Positions 1-6,972 of a stretch of 64,000 nt of DNA are shown in pieces. The position numbers and the translations under genes were made by a program. The stretch is taken from assembly GCF_004785955.1 (NCBI RefSeq), contig NZ_SJER01000001.1:1302001-1366000 (forward strand). Direction: 5' to 3'. Below the pieces are notes generated by a model. That model did not search any database. It was not told the DNA's origin and saw only the letters and a program-made list of their open reading frames with translations. Origin of the DNA: Halostella litorea (GTDB taxonomy: Archaea; Halobacteriota; Halobacteria; Halobacteriales; Natronoarchaeaceae). Numbering within the stretch: the first letter of the stretch is position 1; each line of letters opens with the position of its first letter.

Positions 1-114
1 GGCACCATGCCGGCGTGGGAGGAGACGCTACTGTTCGACCTCGAAGTCGTCGGCGTCCTCGCCGCGCTGTTCGGGCCGCTCGTCTTCGGCATCGTCATGC
101 CGCTGACGGAGTGA
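1..114 (+). CDS. Small membrane protein or C-terminal tail of one (partial)
   Basis: The frame is open from base 1 to the TGA at 112-114. It contains an ATG at position 7, giving a 35-residue product with one hydrophobic segment (about residues 13-31) and a short acidic start. It may be a complete single-pass small protein or the end of a larger membrane protein whose start lies outside the window. Its stop overlaps the start of the next gene (TGATG), so the two are probably cotranslated. No family is recognised. Confidence 0.45.
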   Translation, partial: GTMPAWEETLLFDLEVVGVLAALFGPLVFGIVMPLTE

Positions 115-737
115 TGCCGCGGTTTCCGGAGTCGCGCAACGTCCTCGACCCCGGCTGCGATCGCTGCCCGGCGCTGGTCGACTGCCGCGAGCGCATCTCG
201 TGGGGCACCGGCCCGCTCGACGCGACGCTCGCCGTCGTCGGGGAGGCCCCCGGTGCCGGCGACCCGGACGCCGACCGCTGGCGCGGCGGCAACTGGACCG
301 GGAAGGCGTACACCACGCGCCACTCCGGGCGGCGGGTCCGCGCCCTCGTGGCCGACCTCGGCTACGCGGGCGACTGCTACTTCACCAACGCCGTCAAGTG
401 CTTCCCCGCGGCCGACGACGGCTCCAACCGCGAGCCGACGGCCGCCGAGCGCGCGAACTGCCGGGACCACCTGCGGACCGAGCTCGCCCAAGTTACTCCC
501 GACGCCGTCCTCGCGACGGGCAAGCACGCGACGCAGTCGCTGCTCGCCGCCGACGGCCGGGCACTCGACGGCTTCGTCGACTCGGTGCTCGACCCCGTCG
601 GGGTCGAATCGCTCGGCGTCGACGTCCTGCCGCTGTTGCACCCTTCCTATCAGGACGTGTGGCTCGGCCGCCTCGGGTACGACCGCGAGGGGTACGTCGC
701 GGCGATCCGCGAGGAACTGGCGGCGCTCGTCGGGTGA
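114..737 (+). CDS. Uracil-DNA glycosylase superfamily protein (Fe-S type)
   Basis: A 207-residue protein with the layout of family 4/5-like uracil-DNA glycosylases, which remove uracil from DNA to start base excision repair. Residues 43-50 (GEAPGAGD) match the family active-site loop, and HPSYQ near the C-terminus matches the HPS motif. Cysteines C15, C18, C96 and C116 are spaced like the four ligands of the family 4 iron-sulfur cluster, with a slightly longer middle spacing; C24 and C88 are extra. The ATG at 114 overlaps the previous stop and begins just before the first cysteine pair; a longer upstream frame exists but reads as basic out-of-frame sequence. Superfamily membership is solid, exact substrate less so. 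Confidence 0.85.
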   Translation: MPRFPESRNVLDPGCDRCPALVDCRERISWGTGPLDATLAVVGEAPGAGDPDADRWRGGNWTGKAYTTRHSGRRVRALVADLGYAGDCYFTNAVKCFPAADDGSNREPTAAERANCRDHLRTELAQVTPDAVLATGKHATQSLLAADGRALDGFVDSVLDPVGVESLGVDVLPLLHPSYQDVWLGRLGYDREGYVAAIREELAALVG

Positions 738-774
738 GCGGGGTCGACGGGCGACCGCCCGGCCGTCGGTAACC

Positions 775-782
775 TTCTTTAG
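775..782 (+). promoter_or_regulatory. TATA box for the HIT gene
   Basis: TTCTTTAG is centred about 26 nt before the ATG at 805, the spacing expected for a leaderless haloarchaeal transcript. It separates the HIT gene from the upstream glycosylase unit. Confidence 0.5.
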
Positions 783-804
783 CCGAGCGGCCGACGCCCC
801 GCAC

Positions 805-1230
805 ATGGCCGAGGACTGCATCTTCTGTAAGATCGTGGCCGGCGACATCCCGAGCCGCACCGTCTACGAGGACGACGACGTGCTGGCGTTCCTCGACGCG
901 AACCCGCTCGCGCCGGGGCACACGCTCGTCATCCCGAAGGCGCACCACGAGACGCTCGGCGACCTGCCCGACGACGCCGGCGCGGCCGTCTTCGCCGCGC
1001 TCCACGACCTGACGCCGGTCGTCGAGGACGCCGTCGACGCCGACGGCTCGAACGTGGCGTTCAACAACGGCGAGGCCGCGGGCCAGGAGGTCCCCCACGT
1101 CCACGGGCACGTCATCCCGCGGTTCGAGGGCGACGGCGGCCGCCCGATCCACGCCGTCGCCGGCTCCCGGCCCGACCTCTCGGACGACGAACTCGACGAC
1201 ATCGCCGACCGCATCGCCGACGGCGCGTAG
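805..1230 (+). CDS. HIT family nucleotide hydrolase
   Basis: A 141-residue histidine-triad protein. The triad HVHGHV lies at residues 98-103 (H98, H100, H102), and a CxxC pair (C5, C8) near the N-terminus is common in the Hint/HIT branch that binds zinc. HIT proteins cleave nucleoside phosphoramidates or dinucleotide polyphosphates in the cytoplasm. Full length for the family. The ATG at 805 is 24-30 nt downstream of a TATA-like box, so it is probably transcribed alone as a leaderless mRNA. Confidence 0.93.
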   Translation: MAEDCIFCKIVAGDIPSRTVYEDDDVLAFLDANPLAPGHTLVIPKAHHETLGDLPDDAGAAVFAALHDLTPVVEDAVDADGSNVAFNNGEAAGQEVPHVHGHVIPRFEGDGGRPIHAVAGSRPDLSDDELDDIADRIADGA

Positions 1231-1272
1231 ACCGCGCGCCGCTGTGTGCCCCGGTGGGACCGACGCCCGGAT

Positions 1273-1302
1273 TTTTTATACGACGACGACTGAAAATTTC
1301 AG
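1273..1302 (+). promoter_or_regulatory. TATA box plus palindrome at the predicted transcription start
   Basis: TTTTTATAC (1273-1281) sits about 27 nt before the ATG at 1305. Between it and the ATG lies a 6+1+6 palindrome, CTGAAA-A-TTTCAG (1290-1302), covering the expected transcription start. That position suits a repressor that blocks initiation. The binding protein is unknown. Confidence 0.5.
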
Positions 1303-1304
1303 CC

Positions 1305-2039
1305 ATGACGATCCAGTCTGCAACGCTGGTCGGCGCGACCGGCGGAGCGGGGACGACCAGGCTCTCGGTCGAAGTCGCCGCGACGCTCGCCCGCGCCGGG
1401 TGGGACGTCGCGGTCGTCGACGCGGACTACGCCACGCAGGGGCTCGCGGGCTACGTCGACGGCCGGATCGACCCCGACGTGACGACGCTCGTCACCGACG
1501 ACGACGCCGACCCCGCCGAGGCGCTGGTCGACCTCGCGGTCGACGCGCCGGGGTCGGTCGCCGCCTGTCCCGCCAGGGCGGCGTTCGAGGCGGTGGCGCG
1601 GGCGAAGACCGCCGGCGCGGCCGAACGGCTCGGCGACGTCGTGGCCGAGTTGGCCGGGCAGGTCGACGGCGTGATCGTCGACGCGCCGCCGGTCGCGGAC
1701 AACCCCGCCGTGGCGGCCGTGACGGACGCGGACCGCGTCGGCGTCGTGATCCCCGACTCGCACCGCGGCGTCGACGCGCTCCAGCGGCTCCGCGGCCGGC
1801 TTGCCGACGTCGGCGCGGCCGCCGACCTCGTCGTCTCCAACCGCGGCGAGGACCCGGTGGGGGAAGCGGACGTCGCCGTCCCCGAGAGCGCGGTCGTCCG
1901 GGAGGGGAACGCGCCCGCCGTCACCGACCCCGACGCCGCCTACGCGCCGGCGGTCGCCGCCGTCGCCGAGTCGCTGTTCGACGCCTCGCTGTCGCTGGAG
2001 TTCCCGGAGGAAGGGCTGCTCGCGGACGTGCTACAGTAG
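1305..2039 (+). CDS. ParA/MinD-like P-loop protein lacking the P-loop lysines
   Basis: A 244-residue SIMIBI-class ParA/MinD-like protein. The deviant Walker A region is present as ATGGAGTTR near residues 9-17, but both the signature lysine and the canonical P-loop lysine are replaced (GGAGTT instead of KGGxGKT). The Walker A' segment VVDADYATQG and a Walker B-like VIVDAPP are retained. Members move or position cellular cargo through ATP-dependent dimerisation. Loss of both lysines suggests altered or absent ATP hydrolysis. The start at 1305 follows a well-placed TATA box. The 3' end overlaps the convergent gene by 9 nt. The fold is clear; the function is not. Confidence 0.8.
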   Translation: MTIQSATLVGATGGAGTTRLSVEVAATLARAGWDVAVVDADYATQGLAGYVDGRIDPDVTTLVTDDDADPAEALVDLAVDAPGSVAACPARAAFEAVARAKTAGAAERLGDVVAELAGQVDGVIVDAPPVADNPAVAAVTDADRVGVVIPDSHRGVDALQRLRGRLADVGAAADLVVSNRGEDPVGEADVAVPESAVVREGNAPAVTDPDAAYAPAVAAVAESLFDASLSLEFPEEGLLADVLQ

Positions 2040-2534
2040 TTCGTCGACGGAGCTCATCGCGTCGTCGAGCGGGTCCTCGCCCGGCCCCGCGTCGGCCAGC
2101 GCGCTCTCGGCGGCCTCGGCGGCACCGGGTATCGGGTCGTGGGTCTCGACGTACGCCGCGAGCGCGAATTCCGCCTCGGACTCGCCACAGAGCGCCAGCG
2201 CCTCCGACCGCGGGAGCGACGCGTCCAGCCAGTCCCGCACGACCTCGCGCTGGCGCGGCGAGAGCGGCGAGAGCCCCTGTACGCCGAGGCGGTGGAGCGC
2301 CTTCGCCGCCGTCATCGGCGCGACGCCGGCCGCCCCACCGGCGGCCCCCACGCTCGTGCCGTCGGCGTACGCCTCGACGACGGCCGCGGCTTCGTCGGCC
2401 GAGCAGGGCAGATCCTCCGCGTAGTCGGCCAACCGGTCCGCCAGATCGGCTTCGGTGTCGTCGACCGTCGCCACGCCGCGGTCACGCTGCTCGGCGGTGA
2501 CCCGCACGTCCGCGGCGATCTCCGACAGCGTCAT
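2031..2534 (-). CDS. Conserved hypothetical protein with HTH-like helices
   Basis: A 167-residue acidic, almost wholly helical protein. The middle (about residues 58-85, ending AAKALHRLG) resembles a helix-turn-helix of the resolvase or sigma-region-4 kind, and a second helical block around 90-115 (SPRQREVVRDWL) follows. No enzyme motif is visible. A TATA-like stretch lies about 28 nt upstream of its ATG. It is convergent with and overlaps the ParA-like gene by 9 nt, and its upstream region is shared with tfb. A DNA-binding role is only an inference. Confidence 0.7.
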   Translation of the reverse strand: MTLSEIAADVRVTAEQRDRGVATVDDTEADLADRLADYAEDLPCSADEAAAVVEAYADGTSVGAAGGAAGVAPMTAAKALHRLGVQGLSPLSPRQREVVRDWLDASLPRSEALALCGESEAEFALAAYVETHDPIPGAAEAAESALADAGPGEDPLDDAMSSVDELL

Positions 2535-2607
2535 GGTCGGAGCTATCCAGCCAATCGGCTAAAAATTATCGGATGCAGGTGTCGGAATCTAGCCGCCCGC
2601 ATCGGGA

Positions 2608-2630
2608 AACGTACCTATAATAGGTACGTT
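2608..2630. promoter_or_regulatory. Perfect 23-bp palindrome upstream of tfb
   Basis: Arms AACGTACCTAT (2608-2618) and ATAGGTACGTT (2620-2630) flank a single central A. It lies between two divergent genes, about 45 bp upstream of the tfb TATA box and about 80 bp upstream of the other gene's ATG. It is the longest perfect palindrome noticed in the window and is a strong candidate operator. Confidence 0.6.
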
Positions 2631-2672
2631 GCTTCCGGCCGATCGCCCGGTTTCATCCGCCAGACGTCTAGA

Positions 2673-2680
2673 TTTAAATA
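2673..2680 (+). promoter_or_regulatory. TATA box of tfb
   Basis: TTTAAATA ends 27 nt before the ATG at 2708, consistent with a leaderless or near-leaderless tfb transcript. Confidence 0.65.
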
Positions 2681-2707
2681 ACCTATCCGGCCGAAGCTTC
2701 GACCGTG

Positions 2708-3589
2708 ATGAGCCCGACTCGCTCCATCGACGCGTGCCCGGAATGCGACGGCCGACTGAACGACAGCAGCGACGAGACCGTCTGTGCGGAATGCGGCCTC
2801 GTCGTCGCCGAGGACCGCATCGACCGCGGCCCGGAGTGGCGGTCGTTCGCGGACGACGACCGGAACCGCGAGCGCACCGGCGCGCCGCTGACCCGCTCCA
2901 GACACGACCGCGGCCTCTCGACTGAGATCGGCTACGGCGACGGGTCGAACACCCGCCTCACGGGCCGGAAGCGCCGGCAGGTCGCCCGTATGCGGCGGGA
3001 GCACAACCGCGCGCGGATCCCGTCGAAGTCCGACCGCAACCAGGTGTACGGATTCACGGAGATCCGGCGGCTCGTGGGCTCGCTGTCGCTGTCCGACCAC
3101 ATCCGCGACCAGGCGTGTACGCTGTTCGAGTCGGCCCAGTCCGAGGACCTGCTCCGCGGGCGCTCGATCGAGGGCTTCGCCGCCGCCGCGGTGTACGCGA
3201 CCTGCCGGATCGAGTCCGTCTCGCGGACGCTCGCCGAGGTCGTTTCCGACGCCCGCGCCGACGAGGCCGAACTGAAGGCCGCCTACGACGCGCTGAACCG
3301 CGACCTTGGGCTTCCGACCGGCCCCGTCGACCCGTCGGAGTACCTGCCGCGGTTCGCCAGCGAACTCGACTGTGCCCGCGCGGTCGAGCGCCGCGCCCGG
3401 GAACTCGCGGACCGCGCCGCGGACGGCGTCGTCTCGGGCCGGAACCCGGCGGGCGTCGCCGCGGCGTGTCTCTACGCCGCCGACGCCGAGCGCGACGGCG
3501 ACCTCACGCAGACCGGGGCGGCCGACGTGGCGGGCGTCTCGCCGGTCACGCTGCGCTCCGCGTACTACGCGATCACGGGGGAGGACTGA
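2708..3589 (+). CDS. tfb: Transcription initiation factor IIB (TFB)
   Basis: A 293-residue TFB. TFB joins TBP on the promoter and recruits RNA polymerase. An N-terminal zinc ribbon is formed by C10, C13, C26 and C29. A B-finger/linker with the typical GPEWRSF motif follows, then two cyclin-like repeats at roughly residues 95-190 and 195-290. The C-terminal repeat carries the promoter-facing helix-turn-helix (SPVTLRSAYYAI). Haloarchaea encode many TFB paralogs that direct different gene sets; this is one of them, and nothing here shows which. A GTG directly precedes the chosen ATG and cannot be excluded as start. The palindrome upstream suggests it is regulated. Confidence 0.95.
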   Translation: MSPTRSIDACPECDGRLNDSSDETVCAECGLVVAEDRIDRGPEWRSFADDDRNRERTGAPLTRSRHDRGLSTEIGYGDGSNTRLTGRKRRQVARMRREHNRARIPSKSDRNQVYGFTEIRRLVGSLSLSDHIRDQACTLFESAQSEDLLRGRSIEGFAAAAVYATCRIESVSRTLAEVVSDARADEAELKAAYDALNRDLGLPTGPVDPSEYLPRFASELDCARAVERRARELADRAADGVVSGRNPAGVAAACLYAADAERDGDLTQTGAADVAGVSPVTLRSAYYAITGED

Positions 3590-3592
3590 CCG

Positions 3593-4009
3593 CTACTCGT
3601 CGGCGAGGGGTTCGCCCCCTTCGGTCGGCGGGGCGACGTGGTCGATGAACGCCTCGGCCGTCGGCTGGGTGACGGTCACCCGCACCTCCACGTCGCCGAG
3701 TTCGTCGGGGTTGCCAACGGCGAAGTTGACGACGCCCTGGAACGCCGCCTGCTTCTTCAGGCCGAACGAGAACGTGTCGCCCCGGAGGGTGTCGAAGAAC
3801 TCCCGGCGGGCCGTGTCGAGGATCTCCTGGCGGTGGAGCAACTCGGAGAACTGTTCCATCGAGTGCGCCGTGGCGACGACCTCGCCCGGCCGGGACTCGG
3901 TCTCGGCCTCGGGGAAGAGGTTCGTCACGGCGTCGGCGACGCGGTCGGTCACCTCGGTGTCTTTCACCGGCGCGACGATCCGCACGTCGACGCTGTACGC
4001 CGTGCTCAT
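3593..4009 (-). CDS. UPF0201 family RNA-binding-domain protein
   Basis: A 138-residue protein matching the archaeal UPF0201 family, described as having an RNA-binding-like or ribosomal-L5-like fold. The family segment MEQFSELLHRQEILDTARR is evident, followed by FGLKKQAAF and a VGNPDELGDVEV stretch. Its start overlaps the stop of the upstream kinase (ATGA), so the two are translated as a pair. In other archaea UPF0200 and UPF0201 occur fused in one chain. The biochemical role is unknown. Confidence 0.85.
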   Translation of the reverse strand: MSTAYSVDVRIVAPVKDTEVTDRVADAVTNLFPEAETESRPGEVVATAHSMEQFSELLHRQEILDTARREFFDTLRGDTFSFGLKKQAAFQGVVNFAVGNPDELGDVEVRVTVTQPTAEAFIDHVAPPTEGGEPLADE

Positions 4010-4572
4010 GCTTCCTCCCGGAGCGCCTCGGGGCCGTCGCGGATCAGCGACCGGACCTGCCGCCGGAACGACTCCAGCGTCCCCGTGTTCTCGATGGTCA
4101 CGTCCGCCCGCTCCATCGCCTCGTCCATGCCGAATCCGCGCTCGCGCTCGTCGCGTTCGGCGAGGCTCTCGCCGTCGTCGCCGGTGGCGTCCCGCCCGCG
4201 GTCGTTCACACGTTCGGCGCGCAACTCGAACGGGGCCTCGATGCTCACCAGCGCGAAGTCGTCGCCGAACGCCGTCTCGAAGCGTTCGACCTCGACGCCC
4301 GACCGGATGCCGTCGACGAGGACGGCGTCGGCGGACTCCAGTTCCTCCTGGATCACCGGCAGCGACCGCTGGGCGATCGCGGCCGGGCCGTTCTCCTCGC
4401 GCAGCGCCTGGGCGATCTCCCCGTGGTGGGTCGCCGGGTCCAGCCCCCGGTCCCGGCACTCCCGGCGGATCACGTCGCCCATCGTCACGACGGGCACGCC
4501 GAGTTCCTCGGCGACGGCCGCGGCCTCGCCCTTCCCGCTGCCGGGCAGGCCGACGGTCCCGATGACTCTCAT
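4006..4572 (-). CDS. UPF0200 family nucleotide kinase-like protein
   Basis: A 188-residue P-loop protein of the UPF0200 family, related to adenylate and dephospho-CoA kinases. The Walker A motif GLPGSGKG occupies about residues 8-15. VLVDGIRS lies in the Walker B region, and the basic LID-like segment ERVNDRGRD is near residue 120. Phosphoryl transfer from ATP to an unidentified small substrate is likely. It is first in a two-gene unit with the UPF0201 gene (4-nt overlap). A possible TATA element CTTAAGC lies upstream. Confidence 0.85.
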   Translation of the reverse strand: MRVIGTVGLPGSGKGEAAAVAEELGVPVVTMGDVIRRECRDRGLDPATHHGEIAQALREENGPAAIAQRSLPVIQEELESADAVLVDGIRSGVEVERFETAFGDDFALVSIEAPFELRAERVNDRGRDATGDDGESLAERDERERGFGMDEAMERADVTIENTGTLESFRRQVRSLIRDGPEALREEA

Positions 4573-4669
4573 TGGGGCGTGCTACTGCCGTGGCGCGCTT
4601 AAGCGCTTTGAAGCGCCCGACGGGCGGAAACCCAAGCTATTTTGAGCGGAACGCCGGACGAACACGCGA

Positions 4670-4744
4670 GGGCACGTAGCTCAGTCCGGATAGAGCGTCG
4701 GACTTCTAATCCGACGGTCGTGGGTTCGAATCCCATCGTGCCCG
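4670..4744 (+). tRNA. tRNA-Arg (anticodon UCU)
   Basis: A 75-nt cloverleaf. Acceptor arm GGGCACG (4670-4676) pairs with CGTGCCC (4737-4743), with discriminator G at 4744. The anticodon stem TCGGA/TCCGA encloses the loop CTTCTAA, giving anticodon TCT. The T arm has GTGGG/CCCAT around TTCGAAT. CCA is not encoded, as is usual in haloarchaea. A box A-like CTATTTTG lies about 30 nt upstream. No intron is present. Confidence 0.95.
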
Positions 4745-4870
4745 CTGTTCTGCGACGAGCGGACGCGAGGAGCAAACAGCATACGGAGATGGGTTCGAAC
4801 CCTGCCAGTCGCAGCGGCCGAGCGGAGCGAGGCCGACCGTCTGGCTCCGGTTCGAATCCCATCGTGCCCG
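4723..4870 (+). repeat. Duplicated tRNA-Arg 3' ends (attachment-site-like scar)
   Basis: The last 22 nt of the tRNA gene (4723-4744) recur exactly at 4849-4870, 126 nt away. Between them lies a third degenerate T-arm-like sequence (GGGTTCGAACCC, 4791-4802), itself flanked by CTGCGAC (4750-4756) and GTCGCAG (4809-4815) as if by an acceptor stem. Repeated tRNA 3' ends are the hallmark of integrase-mediated insertion. No integrase is present, so this looks like the residue of past insertion and excision. Confidence 0.7.
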
Positions 4871-4950
4871 TTATCTGTGAGAAACTAAGGGCGTACGGAA
4901 GGGGCTCGAAGCGTCCCCCGCGGCCGATGCGCCGTCGACGCCACCGCCGG

Positions 4951-5367
4951 TCAGTCGAGGACCAGTTCGGACGCCACGAGCGGGACGACGACTGCGACGG
5001 CGACGGCGACGCCGAGCCCGGTGACCAGGTCGGGTTCGTCACCGGCGAAGCCGACCGCGAGCATCGCGATGCCCCCGAGTTCGAGCCCGAGTCCGACGAC
5101 GCCGAGGCGGCTCTCGGTCGCCCGTGCGCCGTCGTCGGCATCGGTCGGACTGTCGGCCGACTCGTTCTGGGCGGCGGAAAACCGCAGGAGCCAGGGAATG
5201 AACAGCCCCGACCCCGCGCCGGCGAGTAGCCCGACGGCGACGCCGTAGGGGAGGCTCCCCAGCGCGAGTTGCCCGACAACGGTGAAGACGACGAGGTTCA
5301 TCGCCGCCGACCCGCCGCCGATCAGCCTGAAGACGGTGTCGTTGCTGTCCGAACTACCGCTCGTCAT
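4951..5367 (-). CDS. Hypothetical membrane protein, about 4 TM segments
   Basis: A 138-residue protein with hydrophobic segments at about residues 17-35, 40-60, 87-107 and 113-133. An acidic serine-rich loop lies between the second and third (SAAQNESADSPTDADD). It has a short polar N-terminus and no catalytic motifs. It begins just beyond the tRNA-associated scar and has no obvious operon partner. No function can be proposed. Confidence 0.7.
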   Translation of the reverse strand: MTSGSSDSNDTVFRLIGGGSAAMNLVVFTVVGQLALGSLPYGVAVGLLAGAGSGLFIPWLLRFSAAQNESADSPTDADDGARATESRLGVVGLGLELGGIAMLAVGFAGDEPDLVTGLGVAVAVAVVVPLVASELVLD

Positions 5368-5448
5368 ACCGTAGCGCCCTCGTGACGCGAAAAAAGACCT
5401 ATCGGTTCACGGCCGTCTTCGACCGGGGCTCGCTGGCCGACGCGGCGT

Positions 5449-5601
5449 TTACACCAGGTTGTCCCCGATGTCCTCGAAGTCGGCGCGGCAGAACGGACAG
5501 CGGTAGTTCGTGTTGAACCCCGACGTCTGGGCGACGGTCCGGGCCTCGAGTTCGTGAACGGCGATGTTCCGGTCACAGTCCGGACAGGCGACCTTCGGCA
5601 T
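5449..5601 (-). CDS. Small two-CxxC zinc-ribbon protein
   Basis: A 50-residue protein with CPDC at residues 6-9 and CPFC at residues 32-35, the four-cysteine pattern of a zinc ribbon. Zinc micro-proteins of this type (CPxCG-related) are abundant in haloarchaea, and several affect stress responses or gene regulation. The ATG at 5601 is about 26 nt downstream of a minus-strand TATA box (GGTTAAGTA, 5624-5632), indicating a leaderless monocistronic gene. Confidence 0.8.
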   Translation of the reverse strand: MPKVACPDCDRNIAVHELEARTVAQTSGFNTNYRCPFCRADFEDIGDNLV

Positions 5602-5623
5602 AGGTCACGAACGTTCATAGAAG

Positions 5624-5632
5624 TACTTAACC
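5624..5632 (-). promoter_or_regulatory. TATA box of the small zinc-ribbon gene
   Basis: GGTTAAGTA on the minus strand, centred about 27 nt before the ATG at 5601. The remaining 5633-5778 stretch, beyond the 3' end of the aminopeptidase gene, holds nothing recognisable. Confidence 0.55.
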
Positions 5633-5778
5633 AATTCGATACGTGCCGACGAGTGTCACGGGAGGGGCTGACGTCGACTCGTCTAGTCGATTCGATGTAT
5701 AGTTCGCCGGCATCGTGTCGAAAATATCCCCGCGGCGATCCGCTCGCCGCTCGTCGTCCGAGGCTTCGTCCCCGACGG

Positions 5779-6882
5779 TCACTCGGCCTCGCTCTCGAAC
5801 CCGTCCTCGAACTTGAACGTCCCGTTCCGCTGGACGACTTCGCCGTCGACCTCGATGTAGGAGTCCTCGCTCATGTCCACGATCATGTCGACGTGGACGG
5901 CGCTCTCGTTCTGTTCGTTGCCCTCGCCGACGTTGGCCTCGTAGGCGCGGCCAAGCGCCATGTGGACGGTGTCGCCCATCTTCTCGTCGAACAGCATGTT
6001 GTAGGTGAAGCGGTCGATGTCGCGGTTCATGCCGATGCCGAGTTCGCCGAGGCGGCGCGCCCCGTCGTCGGTTTCGAGGATGCCCGTCAGCACCTCCTCG
6101 TTTTTCTCGGCGCTGTGCTCGACGACCTCGCCGTCCTCGAACTTCACGTACGCGCCGAGCACTTCGCGGCCCTGGTGGTACAGGGGCTTGTCGAACAGCA
6201 CCTCGCCCTCCACGGAGGCGGGGACGGGCGCGGTGAACACCTCGCCGCCGGGGACGTTGTTCGTGCAGGTGTCGTTTATCGTCACGTTGCCGGCGACGCT
6301 CATCGTCACGTCGGTCGTGTCGCCGGAGACGATCCGCACCTCGTCGGCGGGGTCGAGTATCTCGACCATCTGCTCCTGCAGTTCGTGCTGGGCGTCCCAG
6401 TCCTTGTTGACGGCGTCCCAGACGAAGTTCTCGTACCCTTCCGTACTCATCTCGGCGAGCTGGGCGTTGGCGGGCGCGGGGAACTGCGTGAGCGTCCAGT
6501 TGTCCGTCAGCCGCTCGTTCAGGATGGGCCGCTGGGCCTGCTCCCAGGCGGAGCTTTGCTCGGGGTCGACGTCGCTCTTCTCGGTGACGTTCTCGTGGCC
6601 CCGGATGTGGACGTGGGCGTCGGCGGCCTCTATCAGCGCCATCTCGTGGTCGGGCGTGTCGAAGTCGCCGTCGTGGGCGCGGAGGTACGCCCGGATTGCG
6701 CGGCCGCCGCGGGTGGTGTACTGGGCGACGGGGTTGGCCCCCACGTCGCCGATGGCCTCGTGGAGGGCAACGACCAGGTCCTCCGCGACGGGCGGTGCCT
6801 TGATCACCACGTCGTCGCCCTCTTCGAGTTCGAGCGCCTCGTGAACGAGCAGGGACGCGTGTTCGCGGATACGCGGGTCCAT
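5779..6882 (-). CDS. Aminopeptidase, M29 (AmpS) family
   Basis: A 367-residue M29 metallo-aminopeptidase. These cytoplasmic dimers remove N-terminal residues from peptides using two metal ions. Family landmarks are visible: GGEVFTAPV near residue 215 (metal-binding glutamate region), LGELGIGMN near 280, and SAVHVDMIVDM near 335-345 carrying the His-x-Asp ligands. The length is typical. The ATG is at 6882, and no close operon partner lies upstream on this strand. It is probably used for peptide turnover. Confidence 0.92.
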   Translation of the reverse strand: MDPRIREHASLLVHEALELEEGDDVVIKAPPVAEDLVVALHEAIGDVGANPVAQYTTRGGRAIRAYLRAHDGDFDTPDHEMALIEAADAHVHIRGHENVTEKSDVDPEQSSAWEQAQRPILNERLTDNWTLTQFPAPANAQLAEMSTEGYENFVWDAVNKDWDAQHELQEQMVEILDPADEVRIVSGDTTDVTMSVAGNVTINDTCTNNVPGGEVFTAPVPASVEGEVLFDKPLYHQGREVLGAYVKFEDGEVVEHSAEKNEEVLTGILETDDGARRLGELGIGMNRDIDRFTYNMLFDEKMGDTVHMALGRAYEANVGEGNEQNESAVHVDMIVDMSEDSYIEVDGEVVQRNGTFKFEDGFESEAE

Positions 6883-6972
6883 ACCTCGGCCGTCGGGCCG
6901 GCCCGTGCTAAACGGTTTGGTTTCCGGCTCCGGCGGTCGCTCGGAAACGGCGCGCCGGCAGGCCCCGCGGCC

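Noticed and set aside
4750-4815. A second tRNA gene downstream of tRNA-Arg
   Set aside because: An acceptor-like CTGCGAC/GTCGCAG stem and T-arm-like sequence are present, but no D or anticodon arm can be drawn and the length is 66 nt. Treated as a degenerate remnant.
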